DNA of 33,420 nucleotides, from assembly GCA_009746045.1 (NCBI GenBank), contig RPFO01000376.1, forward strand, positions 1-33,420. The letters are read 5' to 3'. Below, one piece after another: positions 8,617 to 17,528 of the stretch. The position numbers and the translations under genes are program-made. The notes below the pieces were generated by a model. The model ran no database searches and had not been told where the DNA came from. It was given only the letters and a program-made list of their open reading frames with translations. This DNA is from Mesostigma viride (lineage: Eukaryota > Streptophyta > Mesostigmatophyceae > Mesostigmatales > Mesostigmataceae). Every line of letters starts with the position of its first letter. Position 1 is the first letter of the stretch.

Positions 8617-9267
8617 TCATCCAAACATAGAGGAGGAGCCCGGGCCTCCCCACAGGTTGTTGCGCGGGGGCGCTCCTGATTCGCCCCACACACCGAGCGA
8701 GCTTGCGGCGGAGACCTCCGGGAACCCGTATATGCCGTTGGATTGCACGTCGATTCCCTGCATGGGCCACGTGAACCGCGGGTCCATGAGGAAGGTGTTG
8801 TCGGTGATCATCTGCCCGAACGCGCCCTTGGTCGCGACCCCGATGGACCCCCATCCGTCGACGGAAATGGGGGCCGGGATGTACGGCCGCAACGTCTGGA
8901 TGTCCGTCACGGGGAAGTCCTTGGTGTTGGAGGTGATGAAGCCCACGCCCACCTTGTGGTCGTCGAGAGTGGCGCCCACGACGTCCTCGGGCTTCGGCAG
9001 CCGCTCGGTCCCGAAGCTCAATTGGTCTTCGAACGTGGAGCCGTAACTCAGCCCGGCCCCCCGCACACGCGTGTCCAGGTTGAACATCATGTCGTAGGAC
9101 TCGGCGGGGACGATCATCGTCGCGGTGCCCGCGTCCGCAGCGAAGGAGGAGTTGAGGGCCTGGAACGCCTCGTCCCCGCAGATCGTGTCGAAGATTTCCG
9201 GACGCGAGGTGACGCCGACGTACTCCTCGCTCGTGTTCGCAACGGGGTTGCAGCGGGATCCCATCAT
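8617..9267 (-). CDS. Hypothetical protein, about 216 aa
   Basis: The frame is clean from ATG at 9267 (a second ATG follows immediately at 9264) to the TAG stop at 8617-8619. The protein has balanced composition with many Gly, Thr and Asp residues and short hydrophobic strands (GTATMIVPAESYDMMFNL, KVGVGFITSNT). The C-terminus is rich in Gly, Ser and Pro. There is no signal peptide, membrane span or cysteine motif. It looks like a beta-rich virion or assembly protein, but I recognise no family. A strongly A+T-rich patch (aaattaaattgagaaat, 9290-9306) lies just upstream and is the probable promoter. Confidence 0.7.
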   Translation of the reverse strand: MMGSRCNPVANTSEEYVGVTSRPEIFDTICGDEAFQALNSSFAADAGTATMIVPAESYDMMFNLDTRVRGAGLSYGSTFEDQLSFGTERLPKPEDVVGATLDDHKVGVGFITSNTKDFPVTDIQTLRPYIPAPISVDGWGSIGVATKGAFGQMITDNTFLMDPRFTWPMQGIDVQSNGIYGFPEVSAASSLGVWGESGAPPRNNLWGGPGSSSMFG

Positions 9268-9307
9268 GATCTCTTTCCAGAGGGCACACAAATTAAATTG
9301 AGAAATG

Positions 9308-11126
9308 TTACTGCGCTACTTCCTTGTCGCCGTATTCCGGTCGCTTCTTCTTAGCGGTTGAGTTGGATTGCCTGCCGCCCTCTGGCGATTGCCACTTCCG
9401 CGGGGGCGGCCCCGAGTGCGGCGAGCGGGCGCCCCATCTGGCGCCGAGGCGGCAGCCGGAAGGGTCCCCCCACCCCCCTCCCCTGGCTCGCTCGACTAGA
9501 CGTGCTGCTTCCCCGCCCGCGGCCGCGCCCGCGACCAGCAGACGGTTGCGCGCCCGCCGCCCCCCCGGTTGAGAGCTGCTGCCTCTCTTAAGGCCTCCTT
9601 GCAAGACGGAGGGCGGGCGCCCTCTCAAGTTTTGATCCCTCATTAGGCGCTTGCCGCCCACCCCCACAAGATTGTTGAGAGTCTCCGCGCTCCTCCGCTG
9701 CGGGTCCTGCTGGGAGCGCGTCTGGCCCGGCGGGGGCCGGGCCGGCGGCGGCGGCGGCACGTCCGAATTCATGATCAAGGCCTCCCAATGCCCACTTTTG
9801 TGGCGAATGTAAACGGGCGGGATGTTGTTTCTGCTCCCGGGATCGTAGAGGGCATACCAATACCAATCTCCAACAGTCGTTTTTTCTTGGTAAACGTAGA
9901 TAGGCGTCCGAAAATGGCGCGATAAGATGGCAATCGCATCTGATTCCCCTTCGGAGCATTCAGTCGGCTTGAATATTTTTTGAGTTGGTCTTCGATAGTT
10001 GTTCCGGGCGGGTCTGTGAGCAGATGCGAGGGGAATTTAGCTCGTATCTCTTTGACATATTTTTCAATCTGCGGACGCACTTCCTCTTTCAGCGCTCGCG
10101 TCCTCTGGACCACCTGTTCGGACGTCACGGTCTCCCCTTTCCGGAACGCGTCCACAATCAAGAGGGCATTAAACATGCATTTGCCATCACCCTGCGTGAT
10201 GCGCCTGAACGCCGACTCATCACCATCGGGCGCCTTCACGACATAGGCCTTGTCGACGCCCGCATCCATGCGTGGGGGGTATGTGACAGACCGGTCATTA
10301 ACCGAGAAACCGAAGCTGTTGTTGTCTCCGGACCATGCAACGTTGTTCTCGCCTCCCGTAGGGTCAGGGTCTAGGGGTAAGGGTTTAGGATTAGACGGCG
10401 GTGTAGGATTGGACGACGGTGGTTGAGTAGGATTAGACGGCGGTTGAGAAGGATTGGACGACGGTGGTTGAGTAGGATTAGACGGCAGTGTAGGATTGGA
10501 CGACGGTGGTTGAGTAGGATTAGACGGCGGTTGAGAAGGATTGGACGACGGTGGTTGAGTAGGATTAGACGGCAGTGTAGGATTGGACGACGGTGGTTGA
10601 GTCGGTTGAGAAGGATTGGGCGGTGCTGGTCGAGACTGTGGGGTGTTGGATTGCTTGTTCTTGGCTCGAGAAGCCTTTAGGATGCCGTTGAGGACAAGGC
10701 AAATTGGCCCGCTGGCTGGCTGGGGGGGGCTGGCTGGGGGGGGGCTGACTTGTGGGGGTGGGGGTGGGGGCTGGCGGGGGGGTGGACAGACTTGGCTGCC
10801 GGGGGGGCTGACGGGGGATGAGGCTTGGCCGCCACCCGGCGCAAACAGCCCGTAGTGGCGGAGTTGCCGCAACCTCTGACACTGCGCCCTAGACCCGTAT
10901 TGCTTACCGTACGGCGGCGGATCTCTAATTCCGCAAAAAGCGGTCGCGGCCGTCGGAGCGGCGTCAATGTCCCTGTTCCCCCCCCGCGAGGGAAGAGGGT
11001 GCGGGCCACCACGTTTCCAAATAGCCTGATGTGATGCTTGCATTCCTCCTCTGTGCCCATGGGGACTCCATTAGGTCCTAAACCATCTGTGCTTATTTTG
11101 TTTCCGCAGTAAAATGGGGGGGGCAT
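9308..11126 (-). CDS. OTU-like cysteine protease with N-terminal YCGN-type motifs, frame-broken
   Basis: OTU proteases remove ubiquitin. The catalytic centre is visible as GDGKCMFNAL (nucleophile Cys, about 10160-10190) and, in another frame, SGHWEAL (catalytic His, about 9780-9800). Between them the frame is lost near the A4 run at 9911-9914. A second loss sits at the C8 run 10978-10985. Supplying one base at each gives 607 codons including the stop. The N-terminus has FYCGNK followed by MGTEEECKHH, and again FCGI followed by YGSRAQC. This is the paired cysteine motif found at the start of many NCLDV proteins. A Pro/Ser/Asn/Thr repeat linker (about 10385-10615) joins this head to the OTU domain. 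The C-terminal 155 residues are Arg/Gly/Pro-rich and unrecognised. The start is the ATG at 11126. Confidence 0.8.
10421..10615 (-). repeat. Higher-order tandem repeat in the OTU linker
   Basis: The motif ggttgagt begins at 10421, 10466, 10508, 10553 and 10595, with spacings alternating 45 and 42 bp. The true unit is therefore an 87-bp dimer. It encodes alternating QPPSSNPSQ and QPPSSNPTL segments, and every spacing is a multiple of three. Confidence 0.85.
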
Positions 11127-11152
11127 GCGTTTGATTATCAATAGGTTACATT

Positions 11153-11839
11153 TTACTCAGCGGCCACACCATCCTCCTCACGGGGCTCCTCTCTCTCAAT
11201 GAAGGAGTACGCATTGGGGATGCGGCCGTTAGGGAAAAACTGGACCATCTTCACTACGGGGGAGCACCCGAACTGCTTGTCCATGAACCAGAGGCGCGAG
11301 ACCTCCACAATGGCCTGGACGTACATTCCCCTCTCTAGATCCTCCATCTTGGCCGGCAGCTTGTTATCGTCAAAAAACTGACACTCCGGCTTGTCGTTGC
11401 GGAAGGGCACAGTGCACTTCAACGTCGGGGGGAACTGCTCTTTCTTGGAGGGCTTCACGGCCGAGGTGTACAGCTCGTTCACGACGTCCAGACTTATCTT
11501 CTTGTTGAACCAGGTCGTGCTCTTCTCGAACGAGGTTTCTTTGTTCCGGTCGTCGAAGGCGACCCACTTGCTGTAAAACTTGCCCCCGTCCTCCTCCTCG
11601 TTGAGGTAGTCATCGAAGCTGAGGTCGAGGGTGTACTTGACCTCTCCTTTCTTCCCCTCGAAGCGGCTTATGCCGAAAGGCGCCCTCATTTTCGGGGTCT
11701 GGATGCGGATTGGCACCTCCTTCCCATCCTTGGCGTAGTTCAGATAGACGGACAGCCCGCCGGTGGTGGACCTCTTCGGGTCGCGGTACACGATCTTCTT
11801 GGGGTCGAAATCCTCGAACAGGACGATCGTGGACGCCAT
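11153..11839 (-). CDS. DUF5871-like conserved NCLDV protein (possible ssDNA-binding role)
   Basis: This is an intact 228-residue frame starting at ATG 11839 (MASTIVLFEDFDPKK). Characteristic segments are IRIQTPKMRAPFGISRF, KYTLDLSFDDY, TTWFNKKIS, FPPTLKCTVPFR and VEVSRLWFMDKQFG. They match the pattern I know for a conserved single-domain family of algal and amoebal giant viruses (DUF5871). The family is often discussed as similar to single-stranded DNA-binding proteins, but that activity is not established. The upstream in-frame GTG start at 11890 would add a low-complexity leader and is unlikely. The C-terminus is acidic. It is 26 nt from the OTU gene downstream. Confidence 0.75.
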   Translation of the reverse strand: MASTIVLFEDFDPKKIVYRDPKRSTTGGLSVYLNYAKDGKEVPIRIQTPKMRAPFGISRFEGKKGEVKYTLDLSFDDYLNEEEDGGKFYSKWVAFDDRNKETSFEKSTTWFNKKISLDVVNELYTSAVKPSKKEQFPPTLKCTVPFRNDKPECQFFDDNKLPAKMEDLERGMYVQAIVEVSRLWFMDKQFGCSPVVKMVQFFPNGRIPNAYSFIEREEPREEDGVAAE

Positions 11840-11962
11840 GATGACAGGGGCGGGCGCGGACGCTTGGGACGCTTGGACGCTTGAACACACGGACGCGGAC
11901 GCTTGGACGCGTCGGTCGCGAACTGCGGGAGTCTGTGCTGATCCGCAGACCTGATGGGATCT

Positions 11963-12520
11963 TTATACCATGTCCGCCCAGCGGGTATCTTGTGGCGCGG
12001 CGCCATCGGCCATCTCCGTATCCTCTTCCGTACTGCTGGGTGCTCGATATCCGGCCCGATATTCCGTTATCTCTTTGCACGCTGACACGAACGCGGCCAG
12101 GGGCATGCGCCCCTTCATGAGGTGGACGAAATGGCACACGAGACGGATATTGGACGGCGCGTACCCCATCATGCCGTCTATCAGGTCGATGGCCGCGGAA
12201 TCGGCGTGCCTCTCCTTGTCGGGGTTGTACTCGTGCTTCATCTCCCTCCCTGTGATGGCGCACCTCCCCCCCTGCGCGTCCCATATATCGCACAGGTCTT
12301 TCTCGGTGGCGGCAATCCGGTCCCTCCTCCTGGGCACTCTGCCGATCTTATCCAGCTGGGAGCGGAAGTACCCCATTTTGGTGCTCCGGAACTCCGCGAC
12401 CGACGCCCTCCTGCACGCCCTGCACACTCCCGCGTACCTCCGGCTCCGGCTGTCCAGCTCGCCCTTCGCCTTAGGCTGCTGGCACTTCACGCAGACGGTG
12501 GCGGCGTCCGAGTTTTCCAT
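11963..12520 (-). CDS. HNH-endonuclease-like protein with an N-terminal zinc ribbon, 185 aa
   Basis: The protein opens with CVKCQQPKAKG...CRACRR, a four-cysteine zinc ribbon (residues about 10-37). Residues about 85-135 hold GGRCAITGREM, AAIDLIDGMMGYAPSNIRLV and CHFVHLMKG, the pattern of HNH-type nuclease domains in which a cysteine-containing beta hairpin precedes an Asp/Asn segment. The usual catalytic His is not obvious in the first motif, so activity is uncertain. The C-terminus is acidic and ends WADMV. Such genes are common as free-standing or mobile elements in large DNA viruses. The start is ATG 12520 and the frame is intact. It could instead be a domesticated DNA-binding protein. Confidence 0.7.
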   Translation of the reverse strand: MENSDAATVCVKCQQPKAKGELDSRSRRYAGVCRACRRASVAEFRSTKMGYFRSQLDKIGRVPRRRDRIAATEKDLCDIWDAQGGRCAITGREMKHEYNPDKERHADSAAIDLIDGMMGYAPSNIRLVCHFVHLMKGRMPLAAFVSACKEITEYRAGYRAPSSTEEDTEMADGAAPQDTRWADMV

Positions 12521-12563
12521 GGCGAGGGCGGTAGCTACCTACCTCTTAGATATACACCCGGCG

Positions 12564-13536
12564 CTAACCGCACCGGTGTCCGGTGTACACTCGGGACCGG
12601 TTCGACGCCAGCAGCTTCCTCGCGCACCCCTCTCGCATGCTCTGTACGGCCAGCCACGCCTTGATGCACGGGGAGGAGGAGGAGGAGGAGGACGCGTGTT
12701 GGGAGTACAGGGACGCCACGAGCCTCTCCCCCTCGGCGCGGTCCGGGCTCCTCATCGCCCGCAGCGCCCTGACGATGGGGGGGGGCTGTCTCCGCCCCCG
12801 CCTGTCATCGCCAGCACGGCGTTCCATACCCTGGGAGGCGACAGCGCCGCCTTTGCGGCCACGCGCGCGTGGGATCGGACGGCCCGCGCCTTCCGCTCGC
12901 CCGACACGGGCAGCAGCAGGGACATCAGGCGCAGGGTGTGTGCCAGGCCGTCCCTGTGGGGGTCGTCCCCCTCCAAGGGCGCCGCCTCCTCCCCCAGGAG
13001 GCGCCAGGGGAGGGAGGAGGCGACGTCGGCGGAGTTGCCCAGGTTGAGCAGCGCCGCTCGGTACTCGGAGGTCAGACTGGACGCGATGAGCGCGCACAGG
13101 TGCGGCCGGGGGAGGCCCTCGAGCTATCCTCGGCGCACCCGGACAAGGCGGCGGCGCTCCTGGCGAGCTCCCGGTGCATGGAGAGGGGGCATTGGAGGAG
13201 GTTGACCGTGCACAGGATCCTGGTGATGCTGTCGACGATGTCCTCGGCGACGAGGGCGCAGAGGTCCGCTTTCGTGGCCGTCTGCACGGCTCGCGGGGGG
13301 AGGTACGGCCGCATCTGGGAGACGAGCAGCACCACTTGGGCCCTACCTAGCGCCTTGGCGACCCCGCGCGCGCACTGGACGGTCTGCCTCCCCATACTCT
13401 GCTTGGGCGGGATCACTCCTAGCGATATGGTGCGCAGGTACGCCTCGAGGGGGGCGGCGGGGCGTTCATCCACGGCCGTCAGATCTTCGATGCGCATCAG
13501 AAGGCCGAGCAGCGTCTTCACCTCGTCTAGGGCCAT
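12564..13536 (-). CDS. Hypothetical helical protein, about 324 aa, frame-broken
   Basis: I recognise no family. The protein appears all-helical and is rich in Leu, Ala and Arg (for example MALDEVKTLLGLLMRIEDL and ARVAAKAALSPPRVWNAVLA), with a polyserine stretch near the C-terminus. The ORF is divided among three frames. Losses at the G5 run 13108-13112 and the G9 run 12777-12785 explain both breaks, and one base at each gives 325 codons including the stop. The start is ATG 13536. It diverges from the small plus gene at 13590 with 53 bp between. Confidence 0.6.
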
Positions 13537-13589
13537 GTTTAAAAGGCTCGCCTCTCTACATAGCTATTGACATTTTTGGCAGACGACGA

Positions 13590-13877
13590 ATGGACGTCCT
13601 CGTGATCCCCGCCGACAGCCTAGAGGTCACCAAGGCGCGCGTGCCCTTGCGCGAAGTGTCCGCCACGCGCAGGATCGTGACGGGCACTTCTCTGGCCGTC
13701 CCCGTGGGCCATTGCGACTGCGGGGCGGTGGCCGAGTACGACCCGTTCGCGGCGTCCAAGGGCCACCCCATCAACGTGCTGGCGAGTTTCGCCTTCCGCC
13801 GCGCGATCTACGGTGACGTGTTGGTCACGGGTGTGAATCCTGGGTATGGAGATGATCACGTCACGTCATGCGTGTAG
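13590..13877 (+). CDS. Small hypothetical protein, DUF3846-like, 95 aa
   Basis: This is an intact 95-residue frame. The C-terminal half (HPINVLASFAF then IYGDVLVTGVN) resembles the end of DUF3846 proteins, a small family of unknown function in phages and large viruses, but the match is weak. It is the only plus-strand gene between 7232 and 15651. It lies between two minus genes: 53 bp from the start of one (13536) and a single base from the end of VLTF-2 (13879). Its promoter must overlap the divergent 53-bp gap, which contains the A+T patch ctattgacatttttgg. Confidence 0.6.
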   Translation: MDVLVIPADSLEVTKARVPLREVSATRRIVTGTSLAVPVGHCDCGAVAEYDPFAASKGHPINVLASFAFRRAIYGDVLVTGVNPGYGDDHVTSCV

Positions 13878-13878
13878 G

Positions 13879-14577
13879 CTACTTTTTCTTATTATTAATC
13901 ACGTTCACAAACTTGTCCAGCGAACAGGCCTTGTTGACAGCCGGCCTGGCTCTCTTCATGGCTAGACCGGACGCCTCCTCCTTGGGCGCCTGCGGGGGGC
14001 GCTTCCTGGACAAGCACACGGGCAAGTCTTCGCCCGCCGCCTTGCCCCCGTCCCTCGCCCCCGCGTTCTTGCTAGAAATGGTGGTGACGCAGTCCACCTG
14101 AGTGGCGTACTCCATCGCGAAGGGCGGTTCCGCCAGCATGTGCACTTCTCCGCGCGCGGAACTGCTCCTGAACTCGTCCACGTCCATGTGCCCGCCGAAC
14201 ATCTTGAGACATTGCCTCGGAGGGGCGGCGATGACGCCAGGGAAGGAGGAGGGCCTCGACTCGGCCCGCCACAGCCTCTGCGCCATGATGAAGAGGTAGT
14301 GGTTGCGCAGGTCCCTGCAGGCGCCTCCCTCCTTCAGGTTGTACGCCTTGGCGCAGTTGGGCGAGCAGAAGCACCCCGTCACGCAGAAGGCGGTGTCGTG
14401 CCTCGTCATCCTGGTGGGGAGAGGGAAGGGGACGCCGTCAAAGGGGTGGCAACACCACCAGCAGCAGAGGGGGGTGGACGTGGGCCACTTGGCGCCGTCG
14501 GCCATCATTTTCAGCAGCGCGCGCGTCACCGGCGGCACCTGCGGGGTCGGCGGCGGCAGCTCATCCGCAGTCTCCAT
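13879..14577 (-). CDS. VLTF-2/A1L-like late transcription factor
   Basis: VLTF-2 (poxvirus A1L family) is a zinc protein needed for late gene transcription and is one of the conserved NCLDV genes. The hallmark is visible: CCWWCCHPF at residues 38-46, then LPTR, then CFCSPNCAKAYN at 69-80. This gives the Cys-Cys...Cys-Cys zinc site and the conserved aromatic-rich segment. The remainder, including a Lys-rich C-terminus, is variable. The 232-residue frame is intact from ATG 14577. The start overlaps the end of the upstream minus gene by 17 nt. In viruses with this factor it acts on late promoters together with the viral RNA polymerase. Confidence 0.85.
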   Translation of the reverse strand: METADELPPPTPQVPPVTRALLKMMADGAKWPTSTPLCCWWCCHPFDGVPFPLPTRMTRHDTAFCVTGCFCSPNCAKAYNLKEGGACRDLRNHYLFIMAQRLWRAESRPSSFPGVIAAPPRQCLKMFGGHMDVDEFRSSSARGEVHMLAEPPFAMEYATQVDCVTTISSKNAGARDGGKAAGEDLPVCLSRKRPPQAPKEEASGLAMKRARPAVNKACSLDKFVNVINNKKK

Positions 14578-15340
14578 AGCGTCCCTTGACGACCTGCGGC
14601 TTCAACACCTTGGTCTGGCACACGCCGCTGTAGACGATGCAGCCGTCCGTGGCTGGGTGGAAGATGAGCGTGCGCCCGTCGCCGTAGATGACCCGCAGAA
14701 ACTGCGGCCGGTCCGCGGGCTGCTGCTTGCCCGAGAGCGCCAGAAACCGGAGGATGCACCAGATGAACTGGGGGATGCCTGCCCCCGCGTAGAAGTCGTC
14801 GTCTTCGCCCAATAGTTTGCGCAGGCCTTCGGTTACGTCCGCGTTGTCCGGGGACGGATACCACGCGCCCAACGAGGCCGACAGGATCTTGTGGGTCTTG
14901 GGCTCGGCCTCCGCCCCGTCTACTGCCGGGAGCTTTATAGGCGGGAAGCGCACGTTTTTCTGGGACAGCTTCAGGTTGTACGTAACGGCCAGGTCCCTCC
15001 CTGCGTGTCTGTACTGCACGACGAGACACGGCTTGGCCAGGGGCGCCACGTACTCCTCGGCGTTCGTGTTCGCGAGCAGCTGGGCCGCGGGCATGTCGAG
15101 GCCGCCTCCCTCCCGCCGCACGGCCTCCACGAGCGCCTCGGTGAAGTCCCTGTCCCCTCCCTCGTGGCTGATGCGGGCGTCCTGGATTTTGTAGTACTCG
15201 GATTCCGCCTCGGGTTTCCGCTTCAGCCGCGCGTGCCACCCGCGCACCGCGCCCATTGACAGGAGCAGGTAGGAGCAGGCCGACTCCCACGCCGACCAGA
15301 ACGACCGTTTCAGGGCGGCGAGACTCCATCCATGCTCCAT
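14561..15340 (-). CDS. Hypothetical protein, 259 aa, possible membrane anchor
   Basis: The frame is intact from ATG 15340 (MEHGWSLAALKRSFWSAWES). Residues about 14-33 are hydrophobic (SFWSAWESACSYLLLSMGAV) and may form a membrane anchor or signal anchor. The rest is mixed alpha/beta, with segments such as KPCLVVQYRHAGRDLAV and FLRVIYGDGRTLIFHPA, without recognised motifs. It overlaps the preceding minus gene by 31 nt and the VLTF-2 start by 17 nt, giving a three-gene overlapping block. Confidence 0.7.
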   Translation of the reverse strand: MEHGWSLAALKRSFWSAWESACSYLLLSMGAVRGWHARLKRKPEAESEYYKIQDARISHEGGDRDFTEALVEAVRREGGGLDMPAAQLLANTNAEEYVAPLAKPCLVVQYRHAGRDLAVTYNLKLSQKNVRFPPIKLPAVDGAEAEPKTHKILSASLGAWYPSPDNADVTEGLRKLLGEDDDFYAGAGIPQFIWCILRFLALSGKQQPADRPQFLRVIYGDGRTLIFHPATDGCIVYSGVCQTKVLKPQVVKGRYGDCG

Positions 15341-15627
15341 TGCCCGTCGTCGTCGTCCTTACTGTAGTCCCTCAGATTATCCTTGAGCGCCTCTAGACGC
15401 ACCCTGCGCTGGTCCGTGCTGTACGTGGCGTCCACGTATTGCCGGTACTTCCGCCGCAGCCCCCCGTCGGGCACGTCCTGCTTGTTGACCTTCGGCACGT
15501 TGACGGGCTGCGCGGTCGTGTGGCGCACGCTCACGGTCTTGAGGCCCGAGTCCGTCGATGCGCGGAAGGTGGGCGGGGCCGGGGCGTGGGGTCGGGTCTG
15601 CAGCATGTCCTCGTACCAGGCCGCCAT
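15310..15627 (-). CDS. Small hypothetical protein, 105 aa
   Basis: The frame is clean from ATG 15627 to TGA at 15310-15312. The N-terminal half is Pro/Thr/Val-rich and probably disordered. The second half is charged and helical (LRRKYRQYVDATYSTDQRR), ending with an Asp-rich tail. No family is recognised. It opens the overlapping minus block (this gene, the 259-residue protein, then VLTF-2) and diverges from the plus gene at 15651 with only 23 bp between, so the two must share a compact promoter. Confidence 0.6.
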   Translation of the reverse strand: MAAWYEDMLQTRPHAPAPPTFRASTDSGLKTVSVRHTTAQPVNVPKVNKQDVPDGGLRRKYRQYVDATYSTDQRRVRLEALKDNLRDYSKDDDDGQWSMDGVSPP

Positions 15628-15650
15628 CGGGGCGTATTTCTTCGTCTACT

Positions 15651-16405
15651 ATGACGCTCACAAAACAAATGGCGACGGAACGCATACTGGAGTACGCGGG
15701 ACTCGCGGCCATCATCCCGTCCCTCCCCGGCGGGCGCCGATCGTTCGTGAGGCGCATGAACCGGCAGGTGCGCTGGACGGGCGGCGGCAAGGCCTTCCTG
15801 CTGAACTACCCGGAGAGCAGGCGCCAGGTGCTGGTCGTCGGGGGTCGGGCGGCCACGGGTTCTCGGGGGCTGACCCGAGCGCCGACTCGGAGATGGTGAT
15901 GGAGGCCTCGTTGGGCGTGCGCTTCCACAGGGGGTACCTCGCGAGCGCGCGCTCCCTGTGCGAGCACCTCCTGACGCACCCGAGCATGGTCAAGCGGGGC
16001 GGCGGCTGGCACATGGACATCACGGGCGGCGGCAACGGGGGGGCGGTGGGCGTGATAGCGGGCAGCCTCCTGACGCGGCGGCAGACGGACGTGGGCGAGG
16101 TCGTCACGTTCAGCCAGCCGGCGGTGACGGACGCGGCGGGGGCGGACACGCTGCGTGGGACCCTGTCCCTTACGCGCGTGGTGCCCTCCAAAGGGGAGGA
16201 GGAGGAGGGCCACTTCGGCGACAGGGTGACGGTCCGGGCGCGCGGCTGCCCGCGATGCGCGGGAGATTGTATGGCGTGGTACGTGTCCGCCCTCGCGAAC
16301 AATATCACGCACGGTAGTAGCGACACGAGCGGCGATGGCGGCAGGCACGACAGCGAACAGCACGACAGCGAGACGAAGGAGTGCGCATGCGCTTGTCTAT
16401 TTTGA
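15651..16405 (+). CDS. Hypothetical protein, about 251 aa, frame-broken
   Basis: I do not recognise the family. The first 70 residues include a basic segment (RRSFVRRMNRQVRWTGGGKA). The later part alternates Gly-rich strands (HMDITGGGNGGAVGVIAG) with polar loops and holds CPRCAGDC near the C-terminus, a possible metal site. The frame is lost at the G5 run 15840-15844; one base gives 252 codons including the stop. A second ATG at 15669 is an alternative start. The 3' end overlaps the cysteine desulfurase start by 71 nt in another frame, which is long for this window, so the true end could be slightly earlier. Confidence 0.6.
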
Positions 16406-17528
16406 CAACAACAGCACGACACGGCCGCACCCCCAGGTGGCCCGCGCACTCGGCGCAACGGCCGCGACACTCTACGGCAACGCGTCAAGCTCGCACAAGG
16501 CGGGCAGGGAGTCCCACGATGTGGTGGAGGACTCCCGCCGCACCCTGGCACGACACCTGGGCGTGCGTCCGGGCGACGTGATTTTCACGGGGGGCGCGAC
16601 CGAGTCCAACAACATCATCATCCACAGCGTGCTGGAGCGCGCGCGGGGGCGGGGCGTGGTTCTTACCACGAAGGTTGAGCACCCGAGCGTGCTCCAGCCG
16701 CTGCTGCACGTGCGCAAGGCCTCCCGCGGCGGCGTGAAGGTGGTCCAGCTGCCGGTCGACCGCGAGGGCTTCGTGCGGATGGACAGCCTGCGCGAGGCGG
16801 TCAAGAAGTGGGGCGGACGCATCAAGCTGGTATCGGTCATTTACGCGAACAACGAGATAGGGACGGTGCAGGACATGGGGGCGATACGCAGGGCGGTGGG
16901 CAAGGGCGTGCACATCCACGCGGACACGACACAGGTGGCGGGCAAGGCGCCGCTGGGTAAGGACCAGCGGTTCATGGACAGCTTTACGGTTTCGGGACAC
17001 AAGATCCACGGGGTGAAGGGCGTGGGCGCGCTCGTGGTGCGCGCGGGGGCGGACTCGGTGGTCCCGCTGATGCACGGGGGCGGACAGGAGCGCGGCGTGC
17101 GGCCGGGGACGGAGAGCCCGCCCCTGATCGCGAGCCTGGCGCAAGCGGCGTCCATCAACATGAGCCGGGCGGGGCGCGCCCGGTGGCGTAGGACGGCCGA
17201 GTACGCCGCCAGGCTGCGGGAGGGGCTGGGAGGGCTGGGGGCTTCCTTCAACGGGCCGGCCGACCCGGGGCGTAGGATGGCCAACCTGGTCAGTTTCGCG
17301 CTTCCGGGCACGGACGGTCGCGCGATGGTGGAGTGGCTCTCCCGCTGCGGGATCTGCGCGAACGTGGGCAGCGCCTGCTCGAAGATGAAGCGGAGCCGCG
17401 TGCTGCGTGCGGTCGGCGTGCCCGAGGAGACGGCGCGCGGCACGGTGCGCTTGGGACTTTCGGCGTACACTACGCAGCAGGACGTGGATTACCTTCTTTC
17501 GTGCCTGCGGCGGTTTCAGAAGACGTAG
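16335..17528 (+). CDS. NifS/IscS-like cysteine desulfurase
   Basis: Cysteine desulfurases are PLP enzymes that take sulfur from L-cysteine for Fe-S cluster assembly or tRNA thiolation. The 397-residue protein is complete and unbroken. It has YFDNNSTTRPH at 22-32, GGATESNN at 86-93, EHPS at 115-118 (the His stacking on PLP), HAD at 195-197, the PLP lysine in SGHKIHG (Lys223), GGGQERGVRPGTES at 248-261 and the catalytic cysteine in GSACSK (Cys348). Length and motif order fit the NifS/IscS group. Related genes occur in a few NCLDVs, notably asfarviruses and relatives. No scaffold protein such as IscU is seen nearby. The start is ATG 16335. Its 3' end overlaps a minus gene by 13 nt. Confidence 0.93.
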   Translation: MAAGTTANSTTARRRSAHALVYFDNNSTTRPHPQVARALGATAATLYGNASSSHKAGRESHDVVEDSRRTLARHLGVRPGDVIFTGGATESNNIIIHSVLERARGRGVVLTTKVEHPSVLQPLLHVRKASRGGVKVVQLPVDREGFVRMDSLREAVKKWGGRIKLVSVIYANNEIGTVQDMGAIRRAVGKGVHIHADTTQVAGKAPLGKDQRFMDSFTVSGHKIHGVKGVGALVVRAGADSVVPLMHGGGQERGVRPGTESPPLIASLAQAASINMSRAGRARWRRTAEYAARLREGLGGLGASFNGPADPGRRMANLVSFALPGTDGRAMVEWLSRCGICANVGSACSKMKRSRVLRAVGVPEETARGTVRLGLSAYTTQQDVDYLLSCLRRFQKT

